Of a DNA stretch of 6,061 bases, positions 1 through 4,623 are shown piece by piece (within the stretch, counting starts at the first letter, position 1; the number at the start of each line of letters is the position of its first letter). The notes beneath the pieces are model-generated. The model saw only the letters and a list, made by a program, of their open reading frames with translations. It did no database searches and was not told where the DNA came from. Source of the stretch: Tidjanibacter sp. (GTDB lineage: Bacteria > Bacteroidota > Bacteroidia > Bacteroidales > Rikenellaceae). The stretch is taken from positions 1 through 6,061 of the forward strand of contig JAFNVE010000090.1 of NCBI GenBank assembly GCA_017379955.1, read 5' to 3'. A program made the position numbers and the translations under genes.

Positions 1-1019
1 CCCTCCGCCACAACCAGGAGGCTATCAAGCGTCAGCTCTCGAAACTTATCGACTTCGACTCCGACGCTCCCAATGCGGCAATTATGGTGAACAACTACGA
101 CTGGATGAAGGAGTTCTCCTTCTTGGAGTTCATCCGCGACATCGGCAAGCACATCACCGTTAACTATATGATGGCTAAGGACTCGGTTAAGAAGCGTTTC
201 AATGGCGAGGGCGAGGGTATGTCGTTCACCGAGTTTACCTATCAGTTGGTTCAGGGCTACGACTTCCTCTATCTCTATGAGCATCAGGGTTGTAAGTTGC
301 AGCTTGGTGGTTCGGACCAGTGGGGTAACATCACCACCGGTACTGAGCTTATCCGCCGCAAACTCGGTGGCGAGGCCTTTGCGCTCACCTGCCCTCTGAT
401 TAAGAAGGCAGACGGCACCAAGTTTGGCAAGACCGAGAGCGGTAACGTATGGCTCGACCCCCGTTACACTTCGCCTTATAAGTTCTACCAATTCTGGCTC
501 AACGTGAGCGACGAGGATGCAGAGCGTTATATCAAAATCTTCACTATGCTCGAGAAGGAGGAGATTGACTCGCTGATTGCTGCTCACCGTGAGGCACCCC
601 ACGAGCGTCAGTTGCAGAAGCGTCTGGCAAAGGAGGTTACCTCGATGGTACACTCGCCCGAGGAGTACGAAAAGGCGGTTGGCGCATCGCAGATTCTCTT
701 CGGTGGCGCAACTTCCGAGGCTCTCCGCACTCTCGACGAGCAGACCCTCTTGCAGGTATTTGAGGGCGTGCCCACCTTCACCATCGCCAAGAGCGAGTTG
801 GAGGCTGGTGTGGATGTACTCACACTCTGCGCTGAGCGTTGCAAACTCTTCGCATCGAAGGGCGAGTTGCGCAAGCTGATTCAGGGTGGCGGTGTGTCGG
901 TAAACAAGGAGAAGGTGACCGACGCAAACGCTATCTACAATGCTGATGCACTTATCGCCGGCAAATATTTGCTCGTGCAGAAAGGCAAGAAGAACTACTT
1001 CCTGATTATCGCCGAGTAA
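1..1019 (+). CDS. tyrS: Tyrosine--tRNA ligase, C-terminal part (5' end outside the window)
   Basis: Tyrosyl-tRNA synthetase (class I) activates tyrosine with ATP and charges tRNA-Tyr in the cytoplasm. The reading frame is open from the left edge (first full codon at position 3), so the ATG at 84 is an internal Met and not the start. 338 residues are visible. Compared with the roughly 424-residue E. coli enzyme, about 90 N-terminal residues, including the HIGH motif, are missing. Visible hallmarks are [13 protein letters not shown] (tyrosine-pocket region), the KMSKS equivalent KFGKT at 420-434 followed by ESGNVWLD, and a C-terminal S4-type RNA-binding domain from about 831 containing [15 protein letters not shown] (861-905). 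It ends with TAA at 1017-1019. Synonymous codons are rich in GGT and CGT, as is common in well-expressed genes. asnA follows after 65 bp on the same strand. The identification is firm; only the start is unseen. Confidence 0.97.
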   Translation, partial: LRHNQEAIKRQLSKLIDFDSDAPNAAIMVNNYDWMKEFSFLEFIRDIGKHITVNYMMAKDSVKKRFNGEGEGMSFTEFTYQLVQGYDFLYLYEHQGCKLQLGGSDQWGNITTGTELIRRKLGGEAFALTCPLIKKADGTKFGKTESGNVWLDPRYTSPYKFYQFWLNVSDEDAERYIKIFTMLEKEEIDSLIAAHREAPHERQLQKRLAKEVTSMVHSPEEYEKAVGASQILFGGATSEALRTLDEQTLLQVFEGVPTFTIAKSELEAGVDVLTLCAERCKLFASKGELRKLIQGGGVSVNKEKVTDANAIYNADALIAGKYLLVQKGKKNYFLIIAE

Positions 1020-1020
1020 T

Positions 1021-1058
1021 TTTTTCCCCATTTTGGTCTTTTCTTCCCATTTTGGTTG
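1021..1058 (+). repeat. Two imperfect 19-bp direct repeats in the tyrS-asnA gap
   Basis: Two adjacent 19-bp units (1021-1039 and 1040-1058) match at 15 of 19 positions and share the 11-mer CCCATTTTGGT (1027-1037 and 1046-1056). They fill most of the 65-bp gap before asnA. I find no convincing terminator stem (only a 4-bp CCCA/TGGG pairing at 1046-1062) and no TAnnTTTG box. Whether they are a regulatory site or just a decayed repeat cannot be told from this window. Confidence 0.5.
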
Positions 1059-1084
1059 TGGGGGAACGACCGCAATGAAGAGAG

Positions 1085-2119
1085 ATGTTATACATACCTG
1101 AGAATTATACCAACCTGCTCGGTAGCTATGAGCGTACCGAGCAGGCTATTAAGGTGGTGAAAGACCTCTTCCAGAGTGCTCTTGCGGAGAATCTGGGATT
1201 GTTGCGTGTCACCGCCCCGATGGTCGTTCTCAGTGGCAGCGGTCTAAATGACGAGCTAAGTGGCAAGGAGCGACCCGTGGAGTTTGGCATACGCGACCTC
1301 CCGGGTGAGCGTGCCGAGATTGTACACTCACTCGCCAAGTGGAAACGCTGGAAACTTGCAGAGATGGGTATGGAGGCCGGCAGGGGTATCTATACCGACA
1401 TGAACGCTCTGCGACCCGAAGAGGAGCTTGACAACATCCACTCCATATATGTTGACCAATGGGATTGGGAGAAGGTGATGACCCCATCGGAGCGCACCGA
1501 AGCCTATCTGCGCACCATTGTCGAGGGTGTCTACCGCTCACTGCTCCACACCGAAGAGCGACTCGCCGAGGCCTTCCCCGAACTACGCCCCACCCTGCCA
1601 AAAGAGATTACCTTCATACACTCGCAAGAGTTACTCGACCGTTGGCCCGACCTGACAGCCAAGGAGCGCGAGAATCGCATAACCAAGGAGTGCGGTGCCG
1701 TATTTGTCATTGGCATTGGCGGCCCTCTCTCAAATAGCACACCACACGACAGTCGCGCAGCCGACTACGACGATTGGAGCACCCCGGGTGAGAGTGGCTT
1801 GGTGGGTCTTAATGGCGACATCCTGCTCTGGAACGAGGTGCTGGGTCAGGCATTTGAGATATCCAGCATGGGTATCCGTGTAGACCGCGAGGCACTGCTC
1901 CGCCAAATCACCATGCGTGGCGAGGAGCGCAAACTCACTCTACCCTTCCACAAAGCGTTGCTCGATGGTCGTCTGCCCCAGACAGTTGGTGGTGGTATCG
2001 GCCAGTCGCGCCTCTGTATGTTCCTGCTCCGCAAGGCGCACATTGGCGAGATTCAGAGTTCCATCTGGCCCGAGGAGATGCGCAAGGCGTGCGCCGAGAA
2101 GGGTATCGTATTAGCCTAA
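1085..2119 (+). CDS. asnA: Aspartate--ammonia ligase (asparagine synthetase A)
   Basis: AsnA makes asparagine from aspartate, ammonia and ATP (giving AMP and pyrophosphate) in the cytoplasm. The fold is that of a class II aminoacyl-tRNA synthetase catalytic core. The 344 residues are slightly longer than the 330 of E. coli AsnA and collinear with it. Visible family blocks are VVHSLAKWKR-like IVHSLAKWKRWK (residues 79-90), YVDQWDWEKVM (122-132), FIHSQELL (177-184), VIGIGGPLS (208-216), HDSRAADYDDWSTP (221-234), GLNGDILLWN (241-250), FEISSMGIRVD (257-267) and the motif-3-like VGGGIGQSRL (301-310). The ATG is preceded by purine-rich GAAGAGAG; the ATG at 1075 is out of frame and closes after eight codons. 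The stop is TAA at 2117-2119, and the peptidase gene starts 18 bp later, suggesting co-transcription. No key block is missing, so it is expected to be active. Confidence 0.97.
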   Translation: MLYIPENYTNLLGSYERTEQAIKVVKDLFQSALAENLGLLRVTAPMVVLSGSGLNDELSGKERPVEFGIRDLPGERAEIVHSLAKWKRWKLAEMGMEAGRGIYTDMNALRPEEELDNIHSIYVDQWDWEKVMTPSERTEAYLRTIVEGVYRSLLHTEERLAEAFPELRPTLPKEITFIHSQELLDRWPDLTAKERENRITKECGAVFVIGIGGPLSNSTPHDSRAADYDDWSTPGESGLVGLNGDILLWNEVLGQAFEISSMGIRVDREALLRQITMRGEERKLTLPFHKALLDGRLPQTVGGGIGQSRLCMFLLRKAHIGEIQSSIWPEEMRKACAEKGIVLA

Positions 2120-2137
2120 CTTTCACTTAATTATACT

Positions 2138-3619
2138 ATGAAAAGATTTGCAAAAGGTCTATTTGTAGCCTTATTGCTCACCCTCTCGTCGGCACTCGCA
2201 AGTGCGCAGCAAGGCAAGGGGCTTGACAAGCGACTGAAAGAGCACCTCTACTATCTCACATCCGACGAGTTGCGAGGTCGCGAGGCGGGCACAGAGGATG
2301 CTGCCAAGGCGTCAGACTACATCGCCGAGCAGTTTGCCCAGATAGGACTCGAACCCTATATGGGCGAGAGTTACTTCCAATACTTCACCGTCCCCACAGC
2401 CAAGAACAAGAGTTTCCGCAATGTGATAGGCATCATCGAGGGCACTAACCCCGAGCTCAGCAACCGCTACATTGTAGTCGGTGCCCACTACGACCACTTA
2501 GGCGTGCAGCTCGGCAAGACATACCCGGGAGCTGACGACAACGCCTCAGGCACATCGGCACTTATCGAGGTGGCACGCAACCTCCTAGTCAACCGCAGCA
2601 CACTCGGTCGCTCGATAATCGTCGTGGCCTTCGACGCTGAGGAGATGGGGCTCTACGGCTCAACATATCTTGCAGAGGTGATGCCGACAGAGAGAATCGA
2701 CCTGATGATAAGTATGGATATGGTAGGCTGGCTCGCGGAGGCCGAGCGACTAACCATAGAGGGTGCGGGCACAATCAAGGATGGTGTAAAGTGGCTTGCA
2801 GAAGTACCCTATCGTGGCGATATGAAGCTGAACCTCAACCTCTACGAGAACTCGCTATTCACCGCCACAGACACGCGCGGATTTGCGCAAGCAGGAGTGC
2901 CCACATTTGCGGTGACCACAGGCACCGTATCTCCCTACCACAAGCCGAGCGACACCGCCGACAAGATTGACTTCCAAGGCTTGCAGGAGATAACACTCTT
3001 CATGACATCGCTCATCACCGAGGCCTCCAAAGATGCATCGTTTGGTCGCTCGGGCAAGGTGGCATCTATACACAGCAGTCTGCCGATAGCGCAGCTCGGC
3101 CTGACAGCCGTAAGCGGTCGCAGCAGCATGCGCTGGCCCGACAGTGCTCTACGCGGGAAGGATGGTCATCTGCTGGGAGCAGGTGCTACAATGCAGTTTA
3201 ACATAGGTCGTTGGTTCACACTGCGCACAGGCGCACGCTACGAGTGGGCATCGCCCAAGTGGCCAAGCGACGACAAGCCCTTCGGAGCAACCACACGCCT
3301 AAGAACAGAGCAACTCACCACACCCCTGACCATCGGCGCACGCCTATCGCTCGCCGACACACGAACATACACATTCATATCGGCAGGCTGGTACTACACA
3401 CAGCGATACAAAGCAAGCGTAGGCAAAGAGCAAGTGACAATAGGCGAAGCAGGAATAGCACGCGAAGACTACGGCCCAATGTGGGAGTTCGGCATGAACG
3501 CCGGCAAATGGCAACTGACAGTGGTCAACCGCTACGGCATAACAGACCTCTTCACAACACCCACACAAGGCAAAACCCGCACCCGCAACACCTACTGCGA
3601 GATTAGCTACTTCTTCTAA
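2138..3619 (+). CDS. Secreted M28-family zinc metallopeptidase with C-terminal outer-membrane beta-barrel
   Basis: This is a 493-residue predicted aminopeptidase-type enzyme. Residues 1-23 form a type I signal peptide (KR, hydrophobic stretch, ASA|QQ cleavage). Residues about 30-300 are an M28 domain with all expected di-zinc residues: H117 in GAHYDH, bridging D133 in GADDNASG, general base E168 and ligand E169 in AEEMG, D194 in SMDMVG and H268 in YHKPSDT. The usual SDH motif before the last ligand reads TDT (244-246); that His is not a metal ligand in the family. From about residue 315 the sequence changes to alternating aromatic/hydrophobic segments: about eight strands (315-326, 345-357, 360-370, 393-405, 411-424, 448-457, 458-468, 483-493) ending in Phe, as expected for a BAM-inserted barrel. 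I infer an outer-membrane-anchored peptidase. The substrate is unknown. The start is supported by the signal peptide; the leader TTAATTATACT is AT-rich with no Shine-Dalgarno sequence. Confidence 0.88.
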   Translation: MKRFAKGLFVALLLTLSSALASAQQGKGLDKRLKEHLYYLTSDELRGREAGTEDAAKASDYIAEQFAQIGLEPYMGESYFQYFTVPTAKNKSFRNVIGIIEGTNPELSNRYIVVGAHYDHLGVQLGKTYPGADDNASGTSALIEVARNLLVNRSTLGRSIIVVAFDAEEMGLYGSTYLAEVMPTERIDLMISMDMVGWLAEAERLTIEGAGTIKDGVKWLAEVPYRGDMKLNLNLYENSLFTATDTRGFAQAGVPTFAVTTGTVSPYHKPSDTADKIDFQGLQEITLFMTSLITEASKDASFGRSGKVASIHSSLPIAQLGLTAVSGRSSMRWPDSALRGKDGHLLGAGATMQFNIGRWFTLRTGARYEWASPKWPSDDKPFGATTRLRTEQLTTPLTIGARLSLADTRTYTFISAGWYYTQRYKASVGKEQVTIGEAGIAREDYGPMWEFGMNAGKWQLTVVNRYGITDLFTTPTQGKTRTRNTYCEISYFF

Positions 3620-3628
3620 AAACTTTTC

Positions 3629-3650
3629 TCCGCTTTTTGTAAAAAGCGGA
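3629..3650. repeat. Perfect 10-bp-arm palindrome just after the peptidase gene
   Basis: Arms TCCGCTTTTT (3629-3638) and AAAAAGCGGA (3641-3650) are perfect complements around a 2-nt GT centre. The palindrome is flanked by identical direct repeats AAAAACTTTT at 3618-3627, overlapping the stop codon, and 3654-3663. The + strand has no T-run straight after the stem, so it is not a textbook terminator for the upstream gene. It may protect the mRNA 3' end or be a copy of a dispersed extragenic palindrome. The palindrome is certain; its role is not. Confidence 0.75.
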
Positions 3651-3689
3651 ACCAAAAACTTTTACACATTTAGTTTGCGGGTTTAGGAA

Positions 3690-3697
3690 TAACTTTG
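3690..3697 (+). promoter_or_regulatory. TAnnTTTG-type -7 box (possible promoter, no good -33 box)
   Basis: TAACTTTG fits the -7 consensus TAnnTTTG of Bacteroidota housekeeping promoters. The nearest upstream TTTG (3674-3677) is only 12 nt away, shorter than the roughly 19-21 nt usual for the -33 box. A start site near 3704 would give a transcript that runs straight into the long hairpin and reach no + strand gene. The box also forms part of a small hairpin, so the match may be coincidental. Confidence 0.25.
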
Positions 3698-3711
3698 CAG
3701 TTATTACGACA

Positions 3712-3765
3712 AAAAAGAGATATGGAGTTTGTTCAAGTTAACTTGACAACTCCATATCTCTTTTT
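3712..3765. terminator. Long hairpin, likely bidirectional terminator for the peptidase transcript
   Basis: Arms AAAAAGAGATATGGAGTT (3712-3729) and AACTCCATATCTCTTTTT (3748-3765) pair perfectly over 18 bp. In the same register, past a 2x2 CA/CA internal loop, TACGA (3705-3709) pairs with TCGTA (3768-3772), though this competes with the 3688-3705 and 3771-3787 hairpins. The loop holds a perfect 14-bp palindrome, TCAAGTTAACTTGA (3733-3746). The leading A-run and trailing T-run would let it act as an intrinsic terminator in either direction. It lies about 90 bp after the peptidase stop codon and is the best terminator candidate for the + strand genes. Confidence 0.6.
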
Positions 3766-3770
3766 CATCG

Positions 3771-3787
3771 TACCCTCTACGAGGGTA
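3771..3787. repeat. 7-bp GC-containing hairpin inside the structured element
   Basis: TACCCTC (3771-3777) and GAGGGTA (3781-3787) are perfect complements around a TAC loop. There is no T-run after it on the + strand (TCCCC follows), so it is not a terminator by itself. It is the third inner arm of the 3678-3800 element. Confidence 0.6.
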
Positions 3788-3840
3788 TCCCCTAAACCCG
3801 AAAAAAAACTAATATTACTGAACAGTCTAATTGGTTTTCA

Positions 3841-3867
3841 CTAATCTCCCTAATCTCCCTAAATTCC
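3841..3867. repeat. Three 9-bp tandem repeats (CTAATCTCC)
   Basis: CTAATCTCC occurs at 3841-3849 and 3850-3858, followed by the variant CTAAATTCC at 3859-3867. On the - strand this reads as GG(A/G)-rich TTAGGGAGA-like units. It is immediately followed by the 7-bp repeats. It is too short and too compact for CRISPR; its role is unknown. Confidence 0.75.
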
Positions 3868-3872
3868 CTTCT

Positions 3873-3928
3873 TTCACTTTTCACCTTTCAGTTTTCAGTT
3901 TTGCTCTTTGCTCTTTGCTCTTTCATCT
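3873..3928. repeat. Eight degenerate 7-bp tandem repeats, pyrimidine-rich
   Basis: Eight consecutive heptamers stay in strict phase: TTCACTT, TTCACCT, TTCAGTT, TTCAGTT, TTGCTCT, TTGCTCT, TTGCTCT, TTCATCT. There are two sub-families (TTCA-type and TTGCTCT), with the exact tandem TTGCTCT triplet in the middle. The run ends 7 bp before the nth terminator arm. Strand bias is extreme: nearly all pyrimidine on the + strand. It resembles the heptanucleotide repeats known from intergenic DNA of several bacterial groups; the function is unknown. Confidence 0.75.
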
Positions 3929-3935
3929 TCCCAAT

Positions 3936-3967
3936 AAAAAAGCCATCTAACATTAGATGGCTTTTTT
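3936..3967 (-). terminator. Terminator of nth with the stop codon in its loop (bidirectional)
   Basis: AAAAAAGCCATCTAA (3936-3950) and TTAGATGGCTTTTTT (3953-3967) form a perfect 15-bp stem around a 2-nt CA centre. On the - strand it is a classic intrinsic terminator with a U-run, and on the + strand it is equally good. The nth stop codon (TAA, complement of 3953-3955) sits at the tip, so the last nth codons (K-K-A-I) are encoded by the ascending arm. Confidence 0.85.
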
Positions 3968-4576
3968 ACATATCTCGGCCAATGCACACGCCTCGCATTT
4001 AGGGTTGCGGGCGGTGCAGGTATATCGGCCGTGCAATATCAGCAGATGGTGGGCTGTGGGGAGTTGCTCGGCAGGGAGGTATTTGCAGAGTTGCTCCTCG
4101 GTCTGGCGCACATTTCTCGCCCTGACCGTCAGGCCAATCCTGCGCGACACACGGTGAACGTGGGTGTCGACAGGCATTACTAATCTATTGTAAATCACCG
4201 AGGCAACCACATTGGCGGTCTTGTGTCCCACGCCCGGAAGTCGTTCCAACTCCTCGACACTATCGGGCACCACGCCACCAAATTCCCCCGCCAGCATCTG
4301 CGCCATCTTGGCCAGATTCTTAGCCTTATTATTTGGGTAGGAGATACTCTTGATATAGGGATATATCTCCTCAGCGGTCGCCTCGGCCAATGCCTCGGGG
4401 GTAGGAAATCGCTCAAATAGGGCGGGCGTAGTCATATTGACACGCTTATCGGTGCACTGAGCCGAGAGCATAACAGCCACCAACAACTCGTAGGGGGAGT
4501 TGTAGTGCAACTCTGTCTCAGGCTCGGGAATAGCCTCCGACAACAACCTAAATACCTCTGTATAAAATTTTTCCAC
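3953..4576 (-). CDS. nth: Endonuclease III (DNA glycosylase/AP lyase)
   Basis: Nth removes oxidised pyrimidines from DNA and nicks the abasic site by beta-elimination, in base excision repair. The 207 residues are close to E. coli's 211. The helix-hairpin-helix LPGVGHKTANVV (113-124) contains the Schiff-base lysine K119; the catalytic aspartate is D137 in PVDTHVHR. The [4Fe-4S] ligands are C187, C194, C197 and C203 with the exact C-x6-C-x2-C-x5-C spacing. LSAQCTDKRVN (37-47) is also a family block. The start is GTG (complement of 4574-4576). An in-frame TGA lies three codons upstream (4583-4585), so no earlier start exists, and the first internal Met (residue 36) would cut into the conserved core. 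It lies 47 bp downstream of the helicase gene on the same strand, so the two are likely co-transcribed. All catalytic and cluster residues are intact. Confidence 0.96.
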   Translation of the reverse strand: MEKFYTEVFRLLSEAIPEPETELHYNSPYELLVAVMLSAQCTDKRVNMTTPALFERFPTPEALAEATAEEIYPYIKSISYPNNKAKNLAKMAQMLAGEFGGVVPDSVEELERLPGVGHKTANVVASVIYNRLVMPVDTHVHRVSRRIGLTVRARNVRQTEEQLCKYLPAEQLPTAHHLLILHGRYTCTARNPKCEACALAEICKKAI

Positions 4577-4623
4577 GTTTTTTCACATTTTGGTTGTGCA
4601 ATCCTGACCGTATTACACCTTCC

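Larger units (their letters stand above)
3678..3800. repeat. 123-bp element with terminal inverted repeats and three internal hairpins (four-way junction)
   Basis: The ends are perfect 10-bp inverted repeats, CGGGTTTAGG (3678-3687) and CCTAAACCCG (3791-3800); three more T-A pairs lie outside a G/A mismatch. Inside are hairpin AATAAC/GTTATT (3688-3705, loop TTTGCA), a long stem (3712-3729 with 3748-3765) and hairpin TACCCTC/GAGGGTA (3771-3787, 3-nt loop). All four stems are mutually compatible and give a cloverleaf-like fold with the first inner hairpin abutting the closing stem. It could be a small non-autonomous mobile element (MITE- or REP-like), a structured RNA, or a stack of terminators. 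No convincing target-site duplication is seen; the 7-mer AAAAACT at 3654-3660 and 3804-3810 is weak in such AT-rich DNA. Confidence 0.6.
3620..3952. other. Gene-free convergent intergenic region rich in palindromes and short tandem repeats
   Basis: This gap lies between the 3' ends of the peptidase gene (+) and nth (-). It is clearly more AT-rich than the flanking genes. Left to right it contains a perfect palindrome (3629-3650), a 123-bp structured element (3678-3800), an AT-rich stretch with nothing recognisable (3801-3840), 9-bp repeats (3841-3867), 7-bp repeats (3873-3928) and the left arm of the nth terminator (3936-3950). I see no convincing protein gene in it. Confidence 0.85.

Noticed and set aside
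1020..1084. Terminator or T-box-like leader between tyrS and asnA
   Set aside because: Only 4-bp pairings are found, the T-run precedes rather than follows them, and no leader structure is visible in 65 bp.
1230..1601. 123-codon - strand ORF opposite asnA
   Set aside because: asnA is full-length and strongly supported on the other strand; the antisense product is Arg/Pro/Cys-rich with no domain.
3211..3606. 131-codon + strand ORF within the peptidase gene
   Set aside because: It overlaps the barrel-coding frame and is open only because T is rare there; the His/Arg/Thr-rich product is typical of a shadow frame.
3344..3655. 103-codon - strand ORF opposite the barrel region
   Set aside because: It is antisense to a well-supported gene, begins in the 3629-3650 palindrome region and has a Cys/Val-rich composition expected from the complement of A/C-rich codons.
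3678..3800. tRNA or tmRNA-like gene suggested by the cloverleaf shape and a GTTCAAG string
   Set aside because: The GTTCAAG lies in the loop of an 18-bp stem, not a 5-bp T-arm; there is no 7-bp acceptor with a following CCA and no anticodon arm of proper size.
3722..3844. A 40-codon ORF starting with ATG inside the structured element
   Set aside because: Its first 14 codons are just the two arms and loop of the long hairpin, the start would be sequestered in the stem, no ribosome-binding signal is visible and the protein has no recognisable features.
3841..3928. CRISPR array
   Set aside because: The repeat units are 7 and 9 bp with no spacers and no cas genes nearby.
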